NCBI RefSeq assembly: GCF_021018805.1
Contig: NC_086248.1
Coordinates: 99,533,239-99,597,238 of the forward strand
Direction of reading: 5' to 3'
DNA length: 64,000 bases
From: Prinia subflava
Taxonomy: Eukaryota > Chordata > Aves > Passeriformes > Cisticolidae
Every line of letters begins with the position of its first letter. The first letter of the stretch is position 1. The translations under genes were made by a program, and so were the position numbers. Below the pieces are notes generated by a model. The model was not told where the DNA came from and searched no databases. It saw only the letters and a list, made by a program, of their open reading frames with translations. This document shows, piece after piece, positions 1 through 12,495 of this stretch.

Positions 1-1034
1 AACAATAGTCAATGCACAGCCATTTTACCATCCTATGGCAATGGTTTCTACAGTTTACTCTGACAGATTTATGGTTGCCTTCATTTAATAACTTACTTCT
101 CTTTAGCACAGCCACCACTATTGTAAGTTTAAAATAAGCTCTTTTTAATTTTACTGCAAAAAACCCAATTGAGTATATATCTACTGCCTCCCTAGGAAAA
201 TATTTGAATTTCAAACTGTTCATAAGCAGAAAAACAAATAAATACCATTTAGGAACCACCTCTTTTGAAGGAAATTGGATGAGCCTCATCAAATTCAGCA
301 GAGAAATGTGTCTGAGAGCATGCAGGATGGAGAGTCCTGTGTCTGTAAACCTGCCAGTAAACTCCAAGAGTGTGCTGTACAACGAGTAACAATCAGCAAA
401 CGGGTTTTAATTCCTCGTAAAGTTGTATTGCAGTAATTCAGATCTGGAAGTTAGGAGAGTACTGGGATACAGGAGAATCCGGAGTGTCCTGGAAGGAACA
501 GTTTCATGTTAAGTCTATAAAGAAAATACGGACCAAGCATCATGCCAGTACAACTCCACAGTTTCTGATGCCAGGGAGGACTAGAGTGGGATCATTTTCC
601 AGCACTGACTTTTGTGGAAATACTATAACTTGAGGTGGATTGAGTCACATGTGAATTAGAGAGCTACACAATCAGGACCTTGTATGCAAAAGGGACAGCG
701 AATAAATGCAGTAAAATCAAGTGGTATTAAAAAACTAAGAAAAACTAGAAAATCAAAATGGGCAGATGCTGTGGCTTTTAATGAAGACTTTTGAAAAGTT
801 TTCTGAATGAGAACTTCAGCATTATGTGTTCATCCTGTTGATATCTATAGGAGAAGAGAATACAGGTGACCTTGGCTCTGACAAGTAACAGCTGTGTTAG
901 TTACCCAATGCAGCCTGGCCCTGAGGAGTCACAGCTATAGCCAGTAAAGGTAAATGTGATAGAGGGGAGTGGGTTAGCTGGCGAAGGGAGGGTCTTGAGG
1001 AGAGGGAATTACTGCTATGAGGGCAGTCTGGGTC
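1..1034. other. Intergenic DNA, nothing recognised
   Basis: AT-rich sequence with only short chance reading frames on both strands. No repeat family, RNA gene or conserved motif recognised. Confidence 0.6.
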
Positions 1035-1192
1035 TGCAGTTAGAGCCTGTTGTTGGAACCTGCAATCAGAGTCTGCAAACTGATCCCTGCAGTCAGAGTT
1101 TAGCAGGAATTAACCAGCAGTCAGAGGCTGCAAGGGAAACCTACAGCAGGAGCTTGCTGCAGCCAGAGTCAGGGAATGGTTGCAGCCAGGAT
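1035..1192 (+). repeat. Degenerate tandem repeat, unit about 23-42 bp beginning TGCAGTCAGAG
   Basis: Six related units start near 1035, 1061, 1088, 1116, 1158 and 1181. Each begins like TGCAGTCAGAG (variants TGCAGTTAGAG, TGCAATCAGAG, TGCAGCCAGAG). Spacing is uneven, so the array is old. An AATAAA follows at 1211-1216 and a small CCCTCT/AGAGGG inverted repeat near 1274. Together these could be the U3-R part of a decayed LTR, but I see no convincing LTR termini or target duplication. Confidence 0.55.
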
Positions 1193-4100
1193 GGCTGAGC
1201 TGTAAAGAGGAATAAACCAGGACCCTTTTCATGCTGTGATGAACAAGAAGTCTGTGTCTTGGCTCACTTCTACCCTCTAACAAGAGGGCTGCTGCAACAG
1301 ATATTAATATTAACTTTCTAGTCAGTAAAGCTGGTGTAAGGCTGGACCTTTCAGGCTCTCATGCACACAAAGTGCTTCTTCTCAGATCACACCTCAGGGA
1401 CTGTGCTGGTCAGATTTGGCAAGTGCTGTGCCGACTGGGGCCAATGGGAACTTCATGGGAGAGGGTGACAAAAATTTGTCACCTATGCTGTGGGGAAAGT
1501 GGCAAAGACTGGAGGTTGAAGGGTCCCAAAGAGGGAAAATTTTGTGCATCTCTTGACATTAGCAGTTGGTGTTTCTTCCTGCACTATCCATATTTCCTCA
1601 GATTTTGAGCTTTTGTGGTGTTTTGTTCCTGGCCTGTGGATTTGAGTGTGATCACTGAAAGCCAGAAACATGTGAAGTCATCTAAAAGGGCTTACAGTAA
1701 TTTGTGGAGGAGCCAGGTAAGCTAATAAAGCACAAGATTAATTTTGCTCCATCACAGATTAGGTGACTTAAATCAGGATTGCAATGAGGCTCTGTGTCAG
1801 GACTAAATATAGAGAACAGCCTATGGGTCCCTTTTGCATAAAGCCATCCTTCCTCTATGAATGTGCTGGCCTGGTCCTGTTGAAATAAATCCCAGCAATT
1901 CCACTGATTTTAATGACTCAGAACAGATCATGAGCACCTGCTCTTTCAAGTCTGTCTCCTGCACTAATATCTAGTTTGGATTTCCTTCTGCAGCATATGT
2001 TAAGAGCTTGATCATAAAATATTTGAGCAAATCCAGCACTTTTTCAATGGAATAACATAAATTAATGATGAATAGATCAACAGAATTATATTATTTCATC
2101 AACAAATACAAAAAGTTGGCACTTAAAGCACAAAATATTTAGTACAAATTCATATTGTACCCAGTTAGAAAGGCAAAGAAAAAATCTTGATGTATGTTGG
2201 AGCATTTCTGCTCTGCATAGAGCTGCTCTACCAAAAGTCCTTGAACATTGGCTAGCCTCCTTCCGCAACAAAGGACGTAGCATGTGTCTTTTCACAATCA
2301 AGTTTCTTTCCTTCCTTGTTTCTGCAGTCTTGAGGACTAAATAATACTAAGTTGCACCAGAAAGCTGAACTTGAAGTGAACTTATTTCTATACTATTGGG
2401 AACTGGAGTGCTGCAAAGCCGTATTTATGGGATGCATGCGCACAAAATGTTTTAGGTGTGATGGAAACATGTGTCTGATATAATTTCTTTCATTCCACCT
2501 GCTTACCCTACTATTTTTAGTCCCCTTCCTGTAAAAAGAGAAGCTAGAATTTGACTGCCTGTCGAAATCCAAATAGTGAGTTTCTGTGCAGTATGTACAT
2601 GCCTGCACACTATTTTTCCACAGGTTCTCCATACCTTCAGTGCACAGAAGGGGTGTGCTCAGAGAATGAGTGTATGTTTGCTGGTTCTGTTTTCCTCACT
2701 GTTCCCTGAGCAGCCCCGTGAATTACTTGCACAAACCTTATTCAGCAAACAATTGTTATTTTCCTCCTGGGCTCTCCTTTACTGTTCATTGCTGCACTAC
2801 CTAAATGCTTCACAAATATTAAGGTACTTATTTTTATGCCATTCACCTGGACATGCAATAACTCCGCTTTACTGATCATAAAATGCAATTCAGGGAAAGA
2901 GGTTAAAAATATCCCCATCTGCATACCCAGATGGAGGCATGGGAGTTTGGTTTTCAGCACACCCAGACTATTGCTCTCTGCTGGAGCTGCACAAGCTCCA
3001 GCCTTCTGTCAGCACAGCTCCTGTGCCTTTCTAGGCACCTGCGCATGCCCTCCATGCCAGTGCCTCTGGAATTCTGCTTGGCAAAGGTGGGGAGGCTCTA
3101 GTCCTTTTTGGGTCTGAAAATTGGGTTTGAGATGCCTTGAGCTGGTATCCAGACACCACCCTCATCACGCAGGTGGTAATCTCACAGCTTCATGAATCCC
3201 TGCTCCTTCTGCAGGAGAACAAGGAATTAACAGTCTGTGGGACCCTCGTTGCTTTTCCTTGACACTGCAGTAGTGTGTGGCTGCTCAGTTTCCATCTCAG
3301 TTTTGTGGCTCAGCTCCAGATAAAACTGGGATAACCTAGGAATATTTGAGAGGAGTTCCAATTAATACACAAAGCTAATGGAGCGCCTGCACTTGGCGTG
3401 GATCAAGGCGTCTGCGTGTGACCTTGGAGACAGAGCAAAGAGCTTCTAGAAGCACATCTTGCAAATAGATCAGCTTTTGTCAAGCAACATGTTGGAAGTT
3501 CAGGAATGTCTCTTGCTGGGTGTCTTCTTGTTATACAGTGTTGAGTGCTCAGTGAGGGTGTCCAGATGGCTGGCTCCATCAAAACCACTGCAAGATCCTT
3601 TTCCAAATAAACAGCCCAGAGATGCTGCTGAAAACATAAAGAAATCTGAAGACTGACATAGTTTTTACTTGACTGTGGGCTGCAGAAAAGCCAGAAACAG
3701 GCCTATCCAGAGTTGATATTGTTCTGGAAGAAACCTCCCCATCAGAGCTGTGGGTTAAAACTTAGCAAATATAATTTGTAATGCATAATATCCATTCTGC
3801 TTACAGGAGTTTCCTCAACAGCTGTTGTGCATCCACACTGACACATATTCCCATCAGTTACCAATCCAATGTAGATTTTGGACTGCAAAATCAGGCAGAA
3901 TCACAGCACCAGGTGGAACGGCCTCAGGCCAGTTTCTGCAGCCCAGTGAGCCTCTCAAAGGCTCTGAAGTAATTTCTAGGAGCCTTTGAACGACTTACAC
4001 AAAGGATATATTGAATGTGCCTTAGGGGAAGAAAGGCAAGAGACTGAATTATTCTAAGACCTGCAGAAGTAATATTCAAATGTCTAAGGAGTGCTCTGGT

Positions 4101-4852
4101 GTCCTGAATTGAACCAAAGGAGGGATCAATTTTATCACGGTCGACAGGTCTCAGACATCAGCTGAACTTTCCCTCTTGCTCCTACACAGGAAAACCATTT
4201 TCTTGGCTTAGATGGGGAGGGGGGAACTACCTGAATAGTAACAATATTTGCACAAGGCAGCAAGAACATTTGCTAAAGGAATTAATGCCCCCCCCCTAAA
4301 TTCTGTGACCCTCTGGCCCCTAAAGAAATAAGATGGAAATGAGATTAAGATACTTTAGGAAATTAACTGGCAGTTCTGAAGATATTATGAAAACCTCTGT
4401 CTCTGATATCATCTATTCAAGAGGTATTCTTCCCCCCACCCAAGAATGGGCTTTTGCTAACCTTTCATCCTAACCAGTGAAAGGACCAGCTGGTTCTAGT
4501 AGTGACAGAGGACAAATCAAATGGTTGGTTAGTTGCCTTCTGGAGAAACCCCTGTACAACATCAGTGGTCACCCAAGAAACATTTAATTTTCGTAGTTAT
4601 CAATGAGAATTTGGACAACTTGTGAAAAGATAGAGCTTTAAAACCCTACATAATTATCTGGTAAGTTAAAAGGACAGGGGAAATTGACATTGGGATGACA
4701 ATCAACCAGGATTTCTGACAAAAGGCAGTTACTGCTAAGAAAGAAATAATAAATGCCAAAACTGAATTTTAATATCCTGAGACTGTCACCCTTTTTCCTG
4801 ACTGTAAAACCATTCCACACATAATTCCTTGATTTCATTTTTCAGAGTTAGA

Positions 4853-4888
4853 GGTAGTTTCTACCACAAAGGTAGCTACTATCACAAA
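4853..4888. repeat. Imperfect tandem duplication, 18 bp period
   Basis: GGTAGTTTCTACCACAAA and GGTAGCTACTATCACAAA follow each other directly, with three mismatches. Confidence 0.75.
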
Positions 4889-5289
4889 GGTTACTATCCT
4901 GGAGTTACACAGCAATGACATGTTTTCACTGTGGAGGATTTTCATCTGAAATGATTTATTTGGTGAGTTACAAACCACAAAAATTGATTAGATTAGGGAA
5001 TGTGGAGAAGTGCTAATACAGATAGCTCTGCCTGCTGATTCAGTCTGGGATGAATCTGAGGGTCATCATCAAGAAAAACCCCTTGAGTTTCAGCCTTGGG
5101 GGCAGCAAGATCCATCTTCTGTAGGATGTGGTAAGCAGGTTCATCCTGCAGAACAGATGTTAGTACAGATGTAGTACAGGCTAAGAAAATAAACCAACTC
5201 CCAGTGGGAGGAGTGCAGGCAGTGCCTGGATATGTACCCATCTGGCAGCTCATGGAGATGGAGGCAGATATGTGGTGGTTCTTGTGTAG

Positions 5290-5318
5290 TTTCAGCCCAC
5301 TTGTATGGTGGGCTGAAA
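5290..5318. repeat. Perfect inverted repeat, 11 bp stem and 7 nt loop
   Basis: TTTCAGCCCAC at 5290-5300 and GTGGGCTGAAA at 5308-5318 flank the loop TTGTATG. Confidence 0.9.
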
Positions 5319-8300
5319 AGAGAAGTGGCTTCCCTCCAGCTGGGCTTGGGAAGTGGCTCCATGGGCACTTCAAGTCACAGTCAGTGTCAAGGAATATGCA
5401 TGTGGAAACCTAGGGTGTGGTATCTTTGGCAATGATAGGTGGAGAAAAGTGTGGGTGACAATCCTGTTTTTTCATCAGGACCGCAGCAAAATGTGTTGTG
5501 CCATATTGCAATGATGACTCCATCAGTATTCCTGGATTTTTGCAGCCATGGCATTGCTGAAATGAGAGGGATTTTCTGTCAATGTATTCTTAAATTTTTT
5601 TTTTTCCCAGTCTGAGCTAAGTGTCTGTAGATTTTGTGTTGATTTCAGAGATTTCAGTCTCCCTGTCTCCTGTTACCTTTGTCTAACAGAACAGCTACCT
5701 TAAACAGAGTAGTTTCTGGCTTCTGCCTGGGTGATTTAAAATTCTCAAATGGGAAGACTGGGAGATAGCACTTGCTAAATAATTAATCACATATGATCTT
5801 GTTTGCAGGCTGAATTGTTTCTTGTGGGGATAAATGTATGCTTGCATGAAGAAAATCCTTTTGCACTAATCTGTCCAGACAAAACTTTGTTGTAGCCAAT
5901 ATCAAACATCATGGGAAATCAACATGGCCGCAATGAATAGCTGTTAAGAATATAAATGAGAATGCTAAAGTTTTATTTGGGTTATCTGAAATCCAAGCTG
6001 AATGCAGCAGCAACCCTCAAAGAATGATTTTTTTTTTTTAAATATAAATAATTCACTGTGTGCACAAAGCCTGCATTTTATTTCTATTTAGCTTTGGATT
6101 GGTCAAGTTTATTTTTGTGGTGCTTGGGAGGTGTGGAAGCGCAATACTGGCCCTATCTTTGCAAGCAGGGATATAATTCTGAGAGTGGTGGGAGAGCTTG
6201 ACTCATGCCGTGATTTCTTCCAGAGAGCTTGAACCATGACAGCTTTTGGTCTCCTGTTCTCTCCACTCACCCCTGAAAAAGGCAGAGAGCAGAAAGAGTA
6301 TTTTATGAACAGGGAGGGGAGACCAAGGACTTTTTTGTACCCTGTGATCTTGCTGAGGGGAGGCAGCCATAGCTCTGAACAGCTCTGGGCAAGAGCTCAA
6401 GTTACACTCCTCCACTCCTCCAAAGTGTGCGGCACACATTGCAGTGCAGCAAACAGGCAAACCTCGAAAAGGGAAGCAATGTACTGCCCTTCCTCAAAGA
6501 TCTTATCAGCTCACACCAGAGATTTCAAATACTTTTGGGAGTTTTTACAGGTACTCCAACTTGCTATTCTGTTCCCATACCCCTTCAGTCCCCCTTTTAG
6601 ATCTTAGGGATCTAAAAGTCAGAGCCCCCTGGATCTCCTGCTAGCATAATAGGGTTTGTTTCCTGTTTGAGTGTGTCTGTGGGTGTTTAAAGCATCCCCC
6701 TGGAGCAGGGGGCATGGGAGCTGAAGTCAGGCTGAAGTACCCGATTTCTTGCTAAACTGCTGGGAACATGTAATTATAATCGGCACCTTAAAATTTCAAA
6801 GCATCTTTCAGAATTGCTTCCACTCCATAGCAGTAATTATTGCTGTACAGTCATGAGGAAACATCACATTCAAGAATGCTTGGTGTAGCTCACTTGATGA
6901 GGACGTGTACTCAAAGGCTAAAAGAACAATAAATGGAGTTATTCCTCTGAAGGCACTGAAATTCATTTGAGCTGATGGCCTCAAATGTGTGTTTGTCAAA
7001 TACAGGTAATGTTCAGTTGTACTGTAAATCTCGGACTACCACAGCTTGTGCATACTGATGTTTCATAAAAAGGATATACTAATGCTGCTTCTGCTTGATT
7101 TTGTCAGCTCTATTTAGCCTTATATAGGTTGTCTCTCTAATAGTGGACTGAACTTGTATAATTTAATGTGTTTTTCCTTATTAAATGTAGATTTGGTTTA
7201 GCTTGTGGCAGAGGTGTGAGAACAGGTCAGGCAGAAAGCTGTCTTAGAACCTGAAAACTTAAGCGAATTTCACTTTTTAAAAATCTTTTAGCAAAAATTA
7301 AGCATTCTATCCTTTCAGTCTGTTCTTACAGTCCCGAAAAGATGGTGAGCTAAGCTAACAAGTCAGGGCCTTAACCATCCCCTGAAATAATTGGGGTTTT
7401 GCTAATACATAAAACATTTACTTAAAAGGTTGAAAGTTTGCACAACCCTCAAATTGGGAGACTGCTTCCAGTTTTTAATCACATTTTTGAAGTAGAAATG
7501 GAAGAGTCCATGGGAGTTTATTTTCACTGTAATAAATGTTGTTCTAGGGGCTCAGAAATTGAGTGGGCTTCTCTAGGGTCTTGACAGAGAGTTTGTGTGA
7601 TCTTATAAGATCAATGGGATTAATAACTGGGCTTGAGCTTTGCTCCCCACCAGTAACCTCCAGCATTGGCTGAAGCCTCCTGCAATCTCCAAAGGGACTA
7701 TTGGCCATGAAGAGGCAGCGTCTGACTACCTGAATCACTGGTGTAGCATTTGTTCCACTCCTTGTTGGCCTGTATTTAAATACCATGTCTGCTGAAGTGT
7801 CTTCTCCCAGTTGGTACTGGGAGAACAAGCTGCCCCTTCCCAAATGAGCCCTTGGAGGTGTTTGGGTGAGACCCAGCCAGAGCTGAAACACACAGATTGG
7901 AGATTTGGTCAGCACTGCAAGGTGCTCAAACAGCTATCATTTTCCAGGACACAAGATAAATAAGTGTATCCATCCTTTTGGGAACAGCCAGGGAAGCTGG
8001 TGAAAGGAACTGCTAGTGTTAGAAAAGAATTAAATAACCTAGAAGTGCAGCCTTGGTTACCAAGGGAAATATTAAATTCTGATTTTTGAAAAAAAAAAAA
8101 AGTTACTCGGTATAATTTTGCCTGAAGTTTTCTTACCCTGTTTCTGCTCTTGGAAGAGGGTGTGTGGGAAAATTAGGTTCTGTCCAAGGATATGAGTTTG
8201 TCTGAAGACCATTTATGAGAATGCATGCCACTAAGAAAGCACTGGGTTCCCTCTTTATGGCCTTCTACCTTTTACTACCCAAAGGAAAAAACATGAGATA

Positions 8301-8587
8301 TGTTTAGCATTTGGGGTTTTCATCTGTTAAAACTATGAAAAAAAAAAGGGGATGCAGAGAGGGACCAGACCACATTACCCTCTGCAAGTCCTACAGTATT
8401 TTGTCTCCACAGACACTGCTCCTTAGCTTCATTTCTTGGGTTCATCAGTGCAGCTGTGTGACGAAACTTTGCAGGAGGTGTCCCTAAAGGAGTCTGTTTT
8501 GACACTAACCCACAATAAGTTGAGGAATGTCAGTGATATAGTCTCCAAACTGTCAGAGATAAACAATTAGGGATAAAAACCTTGCTT

Positions 8588-8618
8588 TTTTTTTTTTCTT
8601 TTTTCTTTTTTTTTTTAA
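8588..8618. repeat. T-rich low-complexity tract
   Basis: Almost pure T with two C interruptions, in the intergenic part. It follows no recognisable element. Confidence 0.75.
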
Positions 8619-11429
8619 TATGTAATTGGCTTCTAATTTCAACATTTTAAAACATTTTAAACATCCACCCTAATGTTAATTGACTTACAGTTGGGTAGCA
8701 TGATGAGCAGATGCCACTTACCTGTTCCTTGGCACCCCAAGCAGATACCACCTGCCCTCTACAAGGTATCATAAACAGATTCAACCTGTTCATTGGCAAT
8801 GTGAGAGAAAAACACCTTCTGTATTCCCTGGAAAAATGGGGAATTGCCACTTGCCCTCTGCTTATTATCTTGAGCAAAGAGCTGGCACATACTTTTTGCC
8901 TTGTGTCAGCAGGAGAGATCAGAGATTGCCATTTATCTCAGATTCACTCTCACCTTTAGGTGCATGTGGTGTCCCATTTTTAAAGAACAATTAGTTGTAG
9001 AAGAAATCATCCCAGCAATAACAGTAGTGCTGTATTTGTGCCTGGAAGCTCAGTCTCAGATCTGTTCTTGAGGCTGCTGGATTTTTCCACAAGTAAAAGT
9101 TCAGGAAAGGTGCCAGCTGAGGTTAAGTAGCTTGTCATCTTTTAACTTGGCTTGTGAATTGGATTTATGGTGGCGTTGTACAAAGCTTGAGGGATCTCTG
9201 AGTGTTTTGGTCAGGGGTTCTTGATGGTTTTGGGATTTGCTTTCTCCCTCAACTAGCTGATCAACTGGTGGCCAAAAAAGGAGTTCAGGCTGCAGTGAAT
9301 ACAAATGTTGGCTGGAATGAGCCACCAGCAGCTCCTTTGCAGCCAATGAAACCTGGAGATTTGTTCACGCTGGAATTAAAATCTTGAACAGATATAACCC
9401 TAAAAATCTGGAGAATAACCCAGAGTCCTGGAGGTGTTCTAGCTGTCCTGTGAAATGATGTGAGAAGGACAGAATTCATCAGGGATTTTTCTGAGTGAAA
9501 GTTCCTCAGTTTCATTCTCATCCATGCAAAGTATGCAAAGTGGAAAAGTGCTGCCCATTATTTACGTCCTGCAGGTATCAGTTCCTGGGGCTGTGGCAGA
9601 GAGAGTTTTCTTAACCAATCCCTTAGGCTATGTATTTCATTTTGTCTTTCTCCACAGCTCTGCCTTTGCTGTCAAGCAGTAAATACACTTGCTATGTGTC
9701 CTCACTTCAGTGAATGACAGATCTTACCCTTAAGTATTATCTCTCATTAAGATGTCACTCCTGCCTCTCCTGCCCAAGGCAGCAGCCTCCAGTACCTTCT
9801 ACTTATTGGCAAAGCTGCAAATGCTTCCCTGTCTTCTCCCATGCTGCCTTTCATTCTTGAATACACTTCCTGTAAAAATTTGTAAACCCCCTCATTATTT
9901 TCCTTTAAATCCCTTTTAAAAGCTTTCCTAGGCTGTGTTACCCACAAGAAGTTCTTTGATAACAGACCCCTGGGTGTAGGGACCACGGCTCCTTGCAATA
10001 ACCTTGACATTTTCTCCCAGCAGGCGACATAGTTCTGTGCCACCTTAATTTCTTCTCCCGTGTGAATAGTGGAATTTCGATATGGCCTGGGCTGGATAGA
10101 GCTCCTGCAGACTCGGAGCAGATGCTGCAGAAGTGTTTGCCTCCTGGAGAGGCCAGAAGAAGCTCTCCTGGGCAGCACCAGAGCCTAAAGCAGAGTGGCA
10201 GCCCTGAGGGATGGCACGTATACGCCTTGTTTGAGCCAGGACAAAACCATCTCAATTTGTTTTTTCCTGTTGTCAAGTTAAAGCTCAGTTACAGTTTTGC
10301 ACTTCTACACAGCTGTTACAATTAGGAACAGGGCCTGCTAAACTACTGATGAGGCTTTCATTTTAAACATTCATGATGCTGAGAGAGCAATGCTAAGCTG
10401 TGCAATGAGTGTCCAGCAAGCCATGTGGGCAACAAGATGCAGCTAATACAGAATTTCTGGGGATGCAGGCATCTATTTGAGCAAGCTCTTGGGCACATCA
10501 AACTGTCACATAAGATTTCCGTGACGAGTTGGCATGAAATTCAAATTATGAGCAGCTATTGCTTTCCAGTCTGCTGACAATTTATTGGGAATCGCTCTGA
10601 GTCTCTGCTGCAGGCCACTCCTTCAGCTTAACATGACCTGACAGACAGTACCCAGTGCTGTGCTTCATGACACAAAACATCACACAGTGCCTCTGAAGAG
10701 AGAAGGGGGCAGTCCTGGGGGTAGAAATGCTTTTTAAAGGTTTCATAGGGAAAGAGAAGTCTTTATTCACAAATGCTCAGGATAGAGGCACTTGGCTTTA
10801 ATTCCCCTCTATACCCTCAGGAGGCTGGTGATGTGCTTCTAATGCAAAAATTACCACCAGTACCATCTTGCACCATGGGTGATCTTGGGACAGTGGGATA
10901 TTCAATGACCATATCAGCTGTTTGCCTTGTGGCAGCACGGGGACACTCTTGGCCCTGGTGACAACTCCTGGGGTGTTACACACCGGGCATCCCCAAGAGC
11001 AGCAATTCCCAGCCTGGGCTCATATAGCTCTCAAATTGAAACATGCCTCCAGCCCCTTCTTCTGCAGCACAAACGTAAATTGCATTTAAACTCTTCTTCC
11101 TAATTTAATTAGGAAATAGTATAAATCTCAACTTTCTCTCCAGGTCAGAACTGCATGTGCTGCATCAGGAAAAGACCGTGCCCAGAAGGGTAGTTTGGCA
11201 CAACCATCTCCTTTGTGTATGAAATATCTAACTGCATTTCAGACTTCATTATAATTTATCTTGCTCTTCCCTTCTCTGCTTCTTTCCCCCCATATATTAG
11301 GTTCTAAAAAGCCTGCAAATTCACATTGCTTAATATATGAATAAAACTTTTCGCTACACTCTTTACAAGCAAGTTTCAGATTAGATCAAATAAGAAAGTT
11401 AGCTGACTCTGCCCAATATCTCAGCGAGA

Positions 11430-11465
11430 TATAGGTACAGACCTCCCAGAAGGTCTGTACCTATA
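11430..11465. repeat. Perfect inverted repeat, 15 bp stem and 6 nt loop
   Basis: TATAGGTACAGACCT at 11430-11444 and AGGTCTGTACCTATA at 11451-11465 are exact complements around the loop CCCAGA. Longest perfect hairpin noticed in the window. Too short for an ordinary microRNA precursor. Confidence 0.97.
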
Positions 11466-12477
11466 AATACTACATTTCTGCTAGCTCAGTAGGAAAGCAT
11501 AGACATGCAAATGTGAGCTGGCCTCCCTGAACCTGGCAGTGGCAAGCACACCAGCTGCATTTGCAGGCAGCTGCATTGCATAGCGAGTAGGCACTTTGGA
11601 GCAGCTCCAGTTGAAACGATCTGAGAAAGCCACAACCCTGTCTGCCTGACCACTATGCCAGTAAAGATGTTGGTGGGTCCCTGGAAAGACGGGGTGTGCA
11701 TTTTCCAATTTCACCACAGCTGTGGAAATAGAAAGGCACGGCACATTTTTGGCCAAGGCAGTGCTGGCAGTTGGGTGGGGAGGGATCAGGGGCCCTGGTG
11801 CCATTGGAGCAAGGACAGTGCAGTGTCGGTGGCCTCGCGTGCAAAAGGCTGCGGGGCTGGAGGAGGGACAGAGCGCTCTGCACTCAGCAGCTGTGCTGCT
11901 CTGTCTGTGCAGAAAGTGGCAGCCTGCAGGTCGGGGGCTGCTGGCTCATGACCGGTTCAGTTCAAAATCAGAGTCGTGGTAAAGTGATAAGGGAATCCAC
12001 AGGCATTGTTCTGACTGAGTGGAATTAGGGTCTTATGTGGATTTACATTCATTTACCAATTTCTGATTTTCAAGACGTGTCTTTTCCTGAATTTAAAAGT
12101 TCCATCAACCAACCTCAGCTCTTCGCTTTGCAAATCAATCCCTCCATCTCTCTGGTGGGAATGAAATCATTATTTGTAAGAGTTAGGATTATACAGGTAG
12201 CTGTAATTACTATCCATACTTTCGGTACATTCTACGACAGGGGTGAAAGGTCCATGTAATTTTTGAGTGTTCTCCACCCTCTTCTGTTTATATTTTCCTG
12301 GTAGTGAAACATGAGCCAAAATCCTCTACAGATCAGTTTCTCCATTTGAAAATTCCTGCCTGTTTTACTCTATGGAGATGGTGATAAGACTTTGAGTTAT
12401 TGGTGCCTGCCTCTTGCAGCCCCTTCCTGTCCCTCCTGCCCTGACCCTTAGAGCTGATCCCTGGCTAGTGGAGTTCA

Positions 12478-12495
12478 GCTCTCAGATCTGAGAGC
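12478..12495. repeat. Perfect 18 bp palindrome
   Basis: GCTCTCAGATCTGAGAGC equals its own reverse complement. No gene is adjacent. Confidence 0.9.

Larger units (their letters stand above)
1193..11429. other. Intergenic DNA with minor simple repeats
   Basis: No open frame exceeds about 145 codons and none resembles a known protein. Contents noticed are the 18 bp duplication near 4853, the hairpin at 5290, a short A run near 8090 and a T-rich tract near 8600. LHCGR, the expected neighbour on this side in vertebrates, is not seen. Confidence 0.6.

Noticed and set aside
11481..12028. Overlapping frames of 71-107 codons on both strands, one with Cys-X-Cys that recalls the start of a receptor ectodomain
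   Set aside because: The Cys spacing does not match the LHCGR or FSHR N-terminal cysteine cluster, and neither a signal peptide nor a donor site fits.
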